Below, in pieces: positions 22,890 to 31,781 of a stretch of DNA of 64,000 nucleotides. The notes below the pieces were generated by a model. The model saw only the letters and a program-made list of their open reading frames with translations. It was not told the origin of the DNA and did no database searches. Position numbers and translations under genes: made by a program. Numbering within the stretch: the first letter of the stretch is position 1; every line of letters starts with the position of its first letter. The stretch covers positions 62,001 to 126,000 of the forward strand of contig JAUYUB010000001.1 in the NCBI GenBank assembly GCA_030692765.1. Direction: 5' to 3'. This DNA comes from Sulfuricurvum sp. (GTDB taxonomy: Bacteria; Campylobacterota; Campylobacteria; Campylobacterales; Sulfurimonadaceae).

Positions 22890-23275
22890 TGTTGTATTTC
22901 CTTATCTTTTGTTGTGTGTACGATGCGCAATAACCACGGAGGGGGATTGCCCAGTAACAATTCTTGAAGCTTCACGACGGCTTCATCAATTGTCTCATTT
23001 TCTGCAGCGCGCATAGGATAAATTTTAGAAGCGAGAACCATTTTTGAAGCCGTAGGACCGATTTGAGAGCAGTACATAATATCTGCTTCTTTTACCGTAC
23101 CGATCTTATAGGCTAATTTTTCATGCTCATCTTCTATAGCATCCTGTGAGCTGTCAAGTGTTTTTACATACTCAGCACTGGTATCACTGACACGATACAG
23201 ATCAAAACTTTTTGACCATCCAAAATGCTCATTGACATGAATCCCGTCTGATGAAGCAAACGCAATAAGCATCAT
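22880..23275 (-). CDS. NifX-like cofactor-binding protein
   Basis: MLIAFASSDGIHVNEHFGWSKSFDLYRV...ADIMYCSQIGPTASKMVL...LLLGNPPPWLLRI; similar end to NifX at 60305. Confidence 0.8.
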   Translation of the reverse strand: MMLIAFASSDGIHVNEHFGWSKSFDLYRVSDTSAEYVKTLDSSQDAIEDEHEKLAYKIGTVKEADIMYCSQIGPTASKMVLASKIYPMRAAENETIDEAVVKLQELLLGNPPPWLLRIVHTTKDKEIQQCQ

Positions 23276-23283
23276 AAATCCTT

Positions 23284-23673
<390 letters not shown>

Positions 23674-23695
23674 TTAACGTTGTATTTTTTATCTT

Positions 23696-23711
23696 TGCAT
23701 TTTTCGTGCTA
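23696..23711 (-). promoter_or_regulatory. sigma54-like -24/-12 of ferredoxin/NifX-like operon
   Basis: TAGCACGAAAAATGCA. Confidence 0.65.
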
Positions 23712-24116
23712 GCTTGCTTGCGTATGTTGAACAATTTTTATATCAACGGCTTTTAGCAGCAATGTCACTTCACATCCATCATGCAGTTCCATCCGTTCAA
23801 ATGCATCTGTAGTGATAAGAGAATTCATTATTCCACAAGAGGTGTCAACACTCACTTCACTCAGTACAACACCCTTACGAAAATGTCGCAGTTCTCCATT
23901 GAGGTGGTTCTCGATTGAAACACTTCCCTCTTTTGCACCTTTGCAGATTGAAATAGCCGCTTCTTGGATATGACACTCTACTTCATCTCCGATACTGAGC
24001 CATTGCGGTGCTTTTGTTTTGACTAGCTTAAGTTGTTTATCTTTTGCTTGTACGGTTATACAGCTAAAAAACTCATCACTTTTTATTGATTCAACCTTTG
24101 CGAAAAAAGCGTTCAT
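23709..24116 (-). CDS. Molybdate-binding (TOBE/Mop-like) protein
   Basis: SIGDEVECHIQEAAISICK...VDTSCGIMNSLITTDAFERMELHDGCEVTLLLKAVDIKI. Confidence 0.65.
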   Translation of the reverse strand: MNAFFAKVESIKSDEFFSCITVQAKDKQLKLVKTKAPQWLSIGDEVECHIQEAAISICKGAKEGSVSIENHLNGELRHFRKGVVLSEVSVDTSCGIMNSLITTDAFERMELHDGCEVTLLLKAVDIKIVQHTQAS

Positions 24117-24125
24117 AATATCTCC

Positions 24126-24854
24126 TTACCATAGATAGATTACGATTTTTTTGTCTATCACATTCTCAAACTGTTCCAAAATCATCCCTGCTGTTGTCGT
24201 AGGCCCCAAATGACAGCCCGAACATGCCCCAAGATAACGAAGCCATACTTCAGGAATATCTCCGGACTGATAATGAACCAGTTCCACCCCGCCACCGTCA
24301 CTCGCAAGGATAGGAGCCAAATTGTCACTGATGATCGATGTAACAACCGCGAGTTGTTCCGCATCATCCATACTACGAAATGCGACATTTATGTCGGAGG
24401 CTTGAGTTTGATTGCTGACATACGTTAATAACGAATGCGCTTGTGCTTCTCCGCCATGCGCTGCTTTAATCATCCAATGCATAGAGCTTTTAATATCTCC
24501 CTCACGTAGCAATATTCCAAGCTTGAGTTGTGCCGTTGACATACCTGCTTTCGCCGCAACCGTATAATGGCGAATAGCGTCGACAGGATTCGCATTTACA
24601 GCAATGCCGTTTTCATACATTCCACCCAGATAATAAGCTGCTGTTTCATGTCCCAGAGATGCTGCTTTGTCAAATAGCTCATAGGCTTTATGAATATTCT
24701 TCGCCATTCCAAATCCCTTGACATACATACTGCCAAGATTAACCATAGCATTTGTATTTGAATCACTCAGTGATTCCCAGATATTTTTGGCGCTCATAAA
24801 GTCTTTTACATCGTAGGCTTTAATTGCGTCTTGCATCAAAGAGTCTTCTTCCAT
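24126..24854 (-). CDS. Sel1-repeat protein fused to a NifU C-terminal (Nfu) domain
   Basis: Sel1 units (AYYLGGMYENGIAVNANPVDAIRHYTVAAKAG...) then LAPILASDGGGVELV...YLGACSGCHLGPTTTAGMILEQFE. Confidence 0.85.
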   Translation of the reverse strand: MEEDSLMQDAIKAYDVKDFMSAKNIWESLSDSNTNAMVNLGSMYVKGFGMAKNIHKAYELFDKAASLGHETAAYYLGGMYENGIAVNANPVDAIRHYTVAAKAGMSTAQLKLGILLREGDIKSSMHWMIKAAHGGEAQAHSLLTYVSNQTQASDINVAFRSMDDAEQLAVVTSIISDNLAPILASDGGGVELVHYQSGDIPEVWLRYLGACSGCHLGPTTTAGMILEQFENVIDKKIVIYLW

Positions 24855-24892
24855 TACTTTGTCTCCTTATCCGGTTTATTTACCTATGTACT

Positions 24893-24908
24893 TGCAATTG
24901 TCGTTCTA
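24893..24908 (-). promoter_or_regulatory. sigma54-like -24/-12 of Sel1-Nfu operon
   Basis: TAGAACGACAATTGCA. Confidence 0.75.
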
Positions 24909-24913
24909 CCATG

Positions 24914-24929
24914 AAGAACAAAAAATGCA
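24914..24929 (+). promoter_or_regulatory. sigma54-like -24/-12, divergent, for 24963 gene
   Basis: AAGAACAAAAAATGCA. Confidence 0.7.
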
Positions 24930-24962
24930 TTTAAAGCAAAAATAAGGATGAAAGGAGATGTC

Positions 24963-25358
24963 ATGATTGCTATTCCAGTAGAATCAGACACAATGAATAC
25001 GATGAGTACAAAACTGTTTGGAAACGCCAAATATTTTGCCCTTGTCAATCCATTAACCGATTCGCATACCATCGTCAAAAATGAAGGGTGTGGAAACGGT
25101 ATTAAAACAGCAGATTTTTTACTCAAAAAAGGGGCAAAATCCGCTGTATACAGCTTTTTAGGCGATGGCCCGTTTTACACAATGATGAACGCCGGAATGA
25201 GTGTATATTGGCTTGGAAAAGAAACACTTCCGCTTGAAAACGCTATTCACTATGCCATCTCAGAATCTCTTGTAAAAGTAACACCGGAAAATGCAGATAG
25301 GTATCTAGATCCCGGCACCAATGGGGGAACATGTGAATGTGGGTGCACCAATGAATGA
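24963..25358 (+). CDS. NifX/NifB-C-like protein
   Basis: MIAIPVESDTMNTMSTKLFGNAKYFALVNP...AVYSFLGDGPFYTMMNAGMSVYW. Confidence 0.7.
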   Translation: MIAIPVESDTMNTMSTKLFGNAKYFALVNPLTDSHTIVKNEGCGNGIKTADFLLKKGAKSAVYSFLGDGPFYTMMNAGMSVYWLGKETLPLENAIHYAISESLVKVTPENADRYLDPGTNGGTCECGCTNE

Positions 25359-25578
25359 AGTCATTACCTCAGAAATGAGTGAAATACGTCGTCTCATCGC
25401 TGAAACCTTTGCCAAACGCAATTACCTAAAAATTGAAATGGAAAAGTGGTATGAAAAAAATACAACCCGTTTTGAGTATACCAATGAACTTATGACAATT
25501 GATTCCACACTTTCAGAGTTGGACAGTCATTACAAGCGGTTATGGGATTATCACAACGCTGTTAATAGAGCACTATGA
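25351..25578 (+). CDS. Hypothetical protein
   Basis: MNEVITSEMSEIRRLIAETFAKRN...; starts inside the preceding stop. Confidence 0.55.
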   Translation: MNEVITSEMSEIRRLIAETFAKRNYLKIEMEKWYEKNTTRFEYTNELMTIDSTLSELDSHYKRLWDYHNAVNRAL

Positions 25579-26174
25579 GTACTTTCTCCGACTCTGGTCG
25601 ACTGTTAACTGATATCTCGGAGATTGAACAATATCGACGTATATTGGATAAAGACACCATCAAAAGCGGTGAGCCGCATTGGGCCAGTATGGGTAAAAAT
25701 ACTATCACCCTTTTTCAGGTTTTAATCGATCAGGATTTGACCCATCTGGTCATGGTTTTGCAACACTATCCCAAGTATATTGAAGCGGTCTGTGAACATT
25801 TTCGTTATGCCTACAGCTATAGCGAAAACATGGCCAACATTGATGCGGCATCACAACTGTTAAAAATAGGTGAGCCCTATTTTACCAAGCAGTTTGTCCG
25901 TAATGTCATGCGCAAACTGCCAAAGATAGAGGTTGATGATCACGATGCTATGCAAAATTTCATGAGTAAAGTTCATGATAACCAGCATTTATGGCATCCG
26001 ATTATTACTATGCACTATCGCACTATGATAAAACGTCTTATAAATGAGACACCTTTACATCCATTGCAACGTATTGTATTGGAGAAAAAAATGACAATCA
26101 TAAACGAGGTAAGCACCTACGCTTACGAAGCACTTGACCGAGATTCACATCTCGACATACCTTATATGAATTAA
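25575..26174 (+). CDS. Accessory protein of MoxR/VWA module A
   Basis: C-term LHPLQRIVLEKKMTIINEV matches LHPLQMIMLRKQVNHLKA in 40417-41205. Confidence 0.65.
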   Translation: MSTFSDSGRLLTDISEIEQYRRILDKDTIKSGEPHWASMGKNTITLFQVLIDQDLTHLVMVLQHYPKYIEAVCEHFRYAYSYSENMANIDAASQLLKIGEPYFTKQFVRNVMRKLPKIEVDDHDAMQNFMSKVHDNQHLWHPIITMHYRTMIKRLINETPLHPLQRIVLEKKMTIINEVSTYAYEALDRDSHLDIPYMN

Positions 26175-26189
26175 ACCAAGGAGAACATC

Positions 26190-26675
26190 ATGAATGAAAA
26201 CCAGCGAAGCGAACTGCTAAAACATGCAAAAATTGCCTTTGAACGTGCCTGTGTACTACGGGAAAATGAACGTATTGAAGTCTATTTGTATGATGGTGTC
26301 GTTAAAACGACGGATGTATTAACTGAAGATCAAAAAATGGTTTACAGTACCAATCGTATCCTGTGCTACCAAGTATGGGGTCATGACTATCTGGAAGATG
26401 AAATCACCGCATGGATCGATCATGCACGATTAGAAATATCTCCTAAACCGCTTGAAGAGAGTATTATCGAGACGCTTAATGCTCTTGCTAAATCCAAAGG
26501 TGTCAGTAAGGACGAGATTAGCTCCTATGAAGTCTTTGCAAATTTGCGAATGGAACAAATCGAGCAGATTGAGTATGCCGTACTAGAGTATTGGTGGGAT
26601 AATAAAGAGGTTGAAAATGCCAAATCTCTTGCACTCTCGCAAATCAATGAAGCACTTCAGAGTCTAGAGGGATGA
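26190..26675 (+). CDS. Hypothetical protein
   Basis: 161-aa ORF with upstream AAGGAGAA. Confidence 0.65.
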   Translation: MNENQRSELLKHAKIAFERACVLRENERIEVYLYDGVVKTTDVLTEDQKMVYSTNRILCYQVWGHDYLEDEITAWIDHARLEISPKPLEESIIETLNALAKSKGVSKDEISSYEVFANLRMEQIEQIEYAVLEYWWDNKEVENAKSLALSQINEALQSLEG

Positions 26676-26899
26676 AACTTACCCTCTATTCCTTGGAGAA
26701 AACGGTGTGTATCAATATACAGACTGATCAGTTTGCATTGCTGCGTGATCCCAATATCCGTCCTGAACAAATTGATATGATTGCCAAAGAATGCGGGATT
26801 TCCAGTACATTGTTACTGGAATATTCAGAAGATTTAAAAGAAACAGCCCAAGAGCTAATTGAACTTGATGGCTCCTGCGACTATAGCGACCATCTTTAG
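26672..26899 (+). CDS. Hypothetical small protein
   Basis: ATGA overlap with preceding CDS. Confidence 0.55.
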   Translation: MKLTLYSLEKTVCINIQTDQFALLRDPNIRPEQIDMIAKECGISSTLLLEYSEDLKETAQELIELDGSCDYSDHL

Positions 26900-28044
26900 T
26901 CAAATATCACCATTCCTCTTCCAAACGGCACTTTCGCTTTTCTCGACAATGCCCATAAGACTTCGTAATTGGGAGGAATACGCGGAAATGATCCCTCACC
27001 GTCGGTAAAATACAGCAGCATGGTGGTCATTGGCAGATTTGATTCGACATAATCAAATGTCGGACGATAATCAGTCCCCCCTCCCCCTTTGAGCGCAAAA
27101 TCCATACGTTCACCGCCTTGAAACGTATGGTGCGCATGCACTTTTGCATCAGCGATTATCAGCTCAATCTTGACAGATGGGAAGTTTTGCATGATCGTTT
27201 TAAACTCCTCCATAAATGCCCCTAGTAACTGGTCATCAATAGAGCCTGAGGTGTCGATGGCCACACATAGACTTAGTGTATCGCTTGTGAGGGAGGGCAG
27301 TGCGATACCGCGATGGATATGCTTTTTATTGGGTGGCATAAAGGCGTAGTTGTTGCGCATATGACGGTTCACGGCATTGTAAAGTTCAAACCGCCAATCC
27401 ACATCGGAGGGTTTTACTTTTTTCCCCAATCTCTCTAATCCCAGCGGCATTGCCCCTTTTCGTTGTGCCACTTCATGAGCTAACGATGCGGCATATTGCC
27501 ATTGCGACTCGTCTTGAGCATCTAAATCATCTTCAATCCCATCGATGTTGCTGAAACTATGAGCATCATCGCCCTCTTCTATCCCTTGATTTTCTGACGG
27601 TGCGGTGTCTGCACTCTCTCCAAACGCATCCCCAGATTCACCGATAAACTCCTCTTTGAGCGCATCGTATATCTCTTCAGCATACATCCCTTCGTATTCG
27701 GTATTGTAATTGGCACCTACGGGGATTGAGAGACCGTTTTTTGCTAATAGATTATTGATCGCATAGTCCGTTGCCAACTGCCACAGCTTTCCTCTACGAT
27801 TTAAGCGTCGCTGCTGATGAGAGAGGACATGATGCATTACGGCATTGGTGAGTATGAACATCACCTCCTCACAACTGCGTCGTTCTAAAAAATCAGGGTT
27901 ATAAATAAATCGCTTGCCATTACTGGCGTAGCCTGACAATCCGTCACTTGGTTCATGTTTCAATCGTGATGCAAGCATCCCAAAATAGGGATACTTAACG
28001 GTCAATAAGCTTTTGGCTCTTAGGAGCAGTTCATCGCAATTCAT
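26896..28044 (-). CDS. VWA-domain protein with DUF2201/metallopeptidase-like N-terminus (module A)
   Basis: VMHHVLSHQQRRLNRRGKLWQLATDYAIN; MIDAS CVAIDTSGSIDD, GGGGTDYRP, YFTDGEGS. Confidence 0.85.
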   Translation of the reverse strand: MNCDELLLRAKSLLTVKYPYFGMLASRLKHEPSDGLSGYASNGKRFIYNPDFLERRSCEEVMFILTNAVMHHVLSHQQRRLNRRGKLWQLATDYAINNLLAKNGLSIPVGANYNTEYEGMYAEEIYDALKEEFIGESGDAFGESADTAPSENQGIEEGDDAHSFSNIDGIEDDLDAQDESQWQYAASLAHEVAQRKGAMPLGLERLGKKVKPSDVDWRFELYNAVNRHMRNNYAFMPPNKKHIHRGIALPSLTSDTLSLCVAIDTSGSIDDQLLGAFMEEFKTIMQNFPSVKIELIIADAKVHAHHTFQGGERMDFALKGGGGTDYRPTFDYVESNLPMTTMLLYFTDGEGSFPRIPPNYEVLWALSRKAKVPFGRGMVIFD

Positions 28045-29039
28045 CAGCGTAGCAATGTATTAAACTGCCGCATCCATAACGGCCAGCCCTCAAGATGGTC
28101 AAGCTCGATCTTACGTGCCCGCAAGTCTTGGATAATCATCACCGCAAATTCACCGGGCATTTTAAGCGTATAGACAATCAGGTTGTTGAGTTTTTTGGAG
28201 CCGGTATATTCATTGACACGCATCGACAACGCCGTAGATAAAATGTGCAAAGCGGAAGGGTCCGTAGGAATATCCGTACAATTTCCATCCATAATAGCAT
28301 CTAAATCAGGCAATTGCGAAGCAACTAATCTAAACCCCAAATACGAAGCGGCTAATTCCTCACCAATAGCTCCTGATACCATCGCATAAACGAGATCATC
28401 TTCGGGTAGAGATGCCATGATATCATTGACATACTGCCACGTCCTAGGTGTCGCAAACGATCGGCTCTCAGAGTTAAAGACAAACAATGCATCAGGGCGA
28501 TGGGAGATATACGCAATGATGGAAGGATCGATCTGTGCGCCTATCGCCCATACACGCCAATCCTCTACATTAGCCTCCATCTCCAGATGAACGAATCGGT
28601 TTGCCAACGGTGCCGCCATGCGAAATACTACTCCCCTGTCACTTTCACGATTACCGGCTGCAACAATAGCCCATCCCTCAGGAAGCAAATATTCACCAAT
28701 TTTACGGTCTAATATTAATTGATATGCAGATGCTTGTACCATAGGTGCAGCGGTATTTAGCTCATCTAGGAACAATATCCCTTTTTCATGTGTACCATCG
28801 GGTAAAAAAGCGGGAGGAGCCCAAATAGCCGTGTCATTTTTGGCATTAAAAAAGGGTATCCCGCGTAAATCGGTAGGGTCCAGTAATGATAACCGCAGAT
28901 CGATAAATGCGATACCTTCTTCTTTTGCAATCTGTGCCACGATGGATGATTTTCCAATCCCAGGTGGGCCCCATAAAAATACGGGGACTTTGCGTTTACA
29001 TAAATGTGCGAGAGAGCGTTTGGCACTTTGAGGGTTCAT
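28044..29039 (-). CDS. MoxR-family AAA+ ATPase (module A)
   Basis: VFLWGPPGIGKSSIVAQ...GILFLDELNTAAPMVQASAYQLILDRKIGEY...AAGNRESDRGVVFRM; ATG at 29039. Confidence 0.9.
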   Translation of the reverse strand: MNPQSAKRSLAHLCKRKVPVFLWGPPGIGKSSIVAQIAKEEGIAFIDLRLSLLDPTDLRGIPFFNAKNDTAIWAPPAFLPDGTHEKGILFLDELNTAAPMVQASAYQLILDRKIGEYLLPEGWAIVAAGNRESDRGVVFRMAAPLANRFVHLEMEANVEDWRVWAIGAQIDPSIIAYISHRPDALFVFNSESRSFATPRTWQYVNDIMASLPEDDLVYAMVSGAIGEELAASYLGFRLVASQLPDLDAIMDGNCTDIPTDPSALHILSTALSMRVNEYTGSKKLNNLIVYTLKMPGEFAVMIIQDLRARKIELDHLEGWPLWMRQFNTLLR

Positions 29040-29071
29040 TGTCGTCCTTTTGATCGTTATACAGATGTAAA

Positions 29072-29087
29072 TGCATTTTTTATACAC
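29072..29087 (-). promoter_or_regulatory. Weak sigma54-like site for MoxR A/VWA A
   Basis: GTGTATAAAAAATGCA. Confidence 0.4.
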
Positions 29088-29088
29088 A

Positions 29089-29104
29089 TAGAACAACAAT
29101 TGTA
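29089..29104 (+). promoter_or_regulatory. sigma54-like site for 29139 gene
   Basis: TAGAACAACAATTGTA. Confidence 0.55.
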
Positions 29105-29138
29105 TTACATCTGTAAAACAAACCCAAAGGAAAACCCT

Positions 29139-29696
29139 ATGTCTATTCAAACCTACATCGCAGAGAACAAACTCGAATGGATGATCGTATTCAACGGCCC
29201 AACCGAATCGTATAAATATGCTTATCGCGGATGTCTCATCGTGACCGAGGGTAAAGTGATCTCATCAGAAAACACATTGCCTCCAAAAGCAATCGTCAAA
29301 CAAGTATTGTTGGCTACCAACAGCGACACTATCGACTTTTTGGCAGTCGAACTTCCATCATTGGATGTTTTCGAAGATTTCGTAGCTAAATATAAAGAGT
29401 TCTTAACGCCAGCAGGTAAATACCTCCTATTTGTTTCGGATATTAATGGTAAAGGGACATTTGTGTATGAGGGGATTACCTTTAATACCTATGCATTAGA
29501 TGAAAGCTCAGTATGGAATGACCTACTTGATATCGCCGATCTCTCCAAAGGGGATTTAAAAAAGATGACTGATAAAGATAAAATAGATGCGATTGTCAAA
29601 GAAACTCTACGCAGTAACCTTCGCCTTAGCGAAAAAACATATGAAGAGATCAAATCATATCAACGTGGCGGGAAAGCCTCTTTTGGAGCGGTCTAA
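29139..29696 (+). CDS. Hypothetical protein divergent from MoxR A
   Basis: MSIQTYIAENKLEWMIVFNGPTESYKYAYRGC...; sigma54-like site upstream. Confidence 0.6.
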   Translation: MSIQTYIAENKLEWMIVFNGPTESYKYAYRGCLIVTEGKVISSENTLPPKAIVKQVLLATNSDTIDFLAVELPSLDVFEDFVAKYKEFLTPAGKYLLFVSDINGKGTFVYEGITFNTYALDESSVWNDLLDIADLSKGDLKKMTDKDKIDAIVKETLRSNLRLSEKTYEEIKSYQRGGKASFGAV

Positions 29697-29724
29697 TTGC
29701 ACCGTTCGCCTAATGTAAAAATGT

Positions 29725-31443
29725 TTATCGGGTGGCAAGATAACTTCGCCAGCCACCCAGTTGGGTAATTTCCCTTGCCCCCTCAGTGGCATAACTTTCA
29801 CACATAAACCCTTTAACTGTCCTTCCATCGATCAATGTCAATGTTCCAAGGGCCAATGGTGAGGGTACTCCGTTAAAAAACGCTCCAAAATTTTCGGTTG
29901 GAACTTCCCACACTTCCACTTCGATTGATCCGCCAGTCTCATTTATTTTGACCAGGCCAGGACGAGGCGGAATAAAACTTTCAATTGCATAAAATCGGTA
30001 CAAAGGAGCGGTAAACGTTTTTTCTACCAGCTTCGCTCCTTTAGTTGTCAGCTCATGGTTAAGAGGCAGACCTGACATATGTGCACCACAAACTGCTAAT
30101 AAAACGGTCTCTCTCTTAGTGCATAGCTTTGAGCCGATATTCAAAAGCGAATGTTCACTCCACGTTGATGCGGCCAGTGTGATGCCAAACGGTAAACCCT
30201 CTTGTGTAAATCCTGCAGGGACTGCACATGCGCAGAGATCCAATAAATTCATAAAATTCGTGTAGTATCCCAGATTCGTATTTAACTCAAGCGGATTGTT
30301 ACGAACCTCTTCTCGCGTATAGATCGTCCCTGCCGTTGGAGTCACTAAAAAATCGATCGTTTTCATTATCTCATCACTATGACGCTTGAGCTGCGACAAA
30401 CGATAAAATCCGTCAAAAGCATCAATGGCACTTGGTTTTGTCCCCGATAGGACAATGCCTCGTGTCACTTCCATCATCGCATCACTTTGTGCCATAGCGA
30501 AATCTTTTATCCCGCAATAGCGTTCAGCGACCCACGGACCATGATACAGGAGTTTTGCCGTTTCCATGAAAGGGCTAAAATCAATTTCTACTCGACTTCC
30601 ACCCAAGGCTTCAAGTTGCTCTACACTCTCCCAAAAAAGGGTTTTATACGCACTGTTACCAAAAAATTCTAACTGATTCTCACGCGGCACACCAAAACGA
30701 AAACTCTCTGCCAAAGAGCTGACACTGCTTTTTTCACGAGAATAGGAGTCCTGAGCATCATAATTACTGCAAAGATCATATACATGCTGTGCATCTTCGC
30801 ATGTCTGGGCAAAAATAGCGACGCAGTCGAGACTTTTACACGCTGGGACAACCCCTCGGATACTGAGTGCTCCCCGTGTAGGTTTAAGTCCTACAATATT
30901 TCCAAATGCTGCAGGAACACGTCCGGATCCTGCAGTATCGGTTCCTAGAGAAAATGGGACTATGCCTGCTGTGACAGCTATTGCGGAACCTGAGCTTGAT
31001 CCTCCAGAAATATACTCAGGATCAAATAGATTAATCCCTTCTCCATAAGGGCTGCGCGTTCCAACAAGACCTGTAGCAAACTGATCTAGGTTCGTCTTTC
31101 CGATAGGTATGGCTCCAGCATTAATCAGTTGTTCAACCACAAATGCATGTTCATTCGGAAGATAAGAAAATTCTGCACATCCAGCCGTTGTGGGCAATCC
31201 TATAACGTCTATATTGTCTTTAACCGCGAAAGGAACACCGTAAAGAGGTAATGAGTAGGGATCGCGTTTTTCCAATCGAATAAAATATGGTTCTAGAAAT
31301 GCCATATCCGCCTTGGTGATCCAAATGTTCTTATCATCAAACCCTATAGAGGTATCAAGACAATTTTGTAGGACTTCTCTAACGCTACGCCCTTCAATCC
31401 GATAACTGCGTAAATAATCATTGATCGTTTTAAATGTACTCAT
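29725..31443 (-). CDS. atzF: Allophanate hydrolase (amidase domain + C-terminal domain)
   Basis: VPFAVKDNIDVIGLPTTAGC...YISGGSSSGSAIAVTAGIVPFSLGTDTAGSGRVPAAF. Confidence 0.9.
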   Translation of the reverse strand: MSTFKTINDYLRSYRIEGRSVREVLQNCLDTSIGFDDKNIWITKADMAFLEPYFIRLEKRDPYSLPLYGVPFAVKDNIDVIGLPTTAGCAEFSYLPNEHAFVVEQLINAGAIPIGKTNLDQFATGLVGTRSPYGEGINLFDPEYISGGSSSGSAIAVTAGIVPFSLGTDTAGSGRVPAAFGNIVGLKPTRGALSIRGVVPACKSLDCVAIFAQTCEDAQHVYDLCSNYDAQDSYSREKSSVSSLAESFRFGVPRENQLEFFGNSAYKTLFWESVEQLEALGGSRVEIDFSPFMETAKLLYHGPWVAERYCGIKDFAMAQSDAMMEVTRGIVLSGTKPSAIDAFDGFYRLSQLKRHSDEIMKTIDFLVTPTAGTIYTREEVRNNPLELNTNLGYYTNFMNLLDLCACAVPAGFTQEGLPFGITLAASTWSEHSLLNIGSKLCTKRETVLLAVCGAHMSGLPLNHELTTKGAKLVEKTFTAPLYRFYAIESFIPPRPGLVKINETGGSIEVEVWEVPTENFGAFFNGVPSPLALGTLTLIDGRTVKGFMCESYATEGAREITQLGGWRSYLATR

Positions 31444-31781
31444 CCCATTACTCCTTGTGAACTGCGTTCTGCCAAATGAAGTCCAAGGACTCCTAGACCG
31501 ATAAGGCCTATACTTGCTAACTTATACCCATTGGAAGACTCGCTAAAGTAAGCAATTCCAATAATCGTCACCATCACCGTACCGGCACCTGTCCAGATTG
31601 CATAGACGGTACTCATCTCAATTTTTTTCATCACAAAAGGCATTAATACAAATGCCATTGAATAAAAGACAAAGATCATGACAGTTGGAAAGACCTTTTG
31701 CATTCCATCAGAGAGTTTCATCGATGTTGTCCCTGCAACTTCCAATAAAATTGCCAAACCAAGTAGCAACCAGCTGTTCAT
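31440..31781 (-). CDS. Small multidrug resistance (SMR) family transporter
   Basis: LAILLEVAGTTSMKLSDGM...TVYAIWTGAGTV. Confidence 0.9.
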   Translation of the reverse strand: MNSWLLLGLAILLEVAGTTSMKLSDGMQKVFPTVMIFVFYSMAFVLMPFVMKKIEMSTVYAIWTGAGTVMVTIIGIAYFSESSNGYKLASIGLIGLGVLGLHLAERSSQGVMG

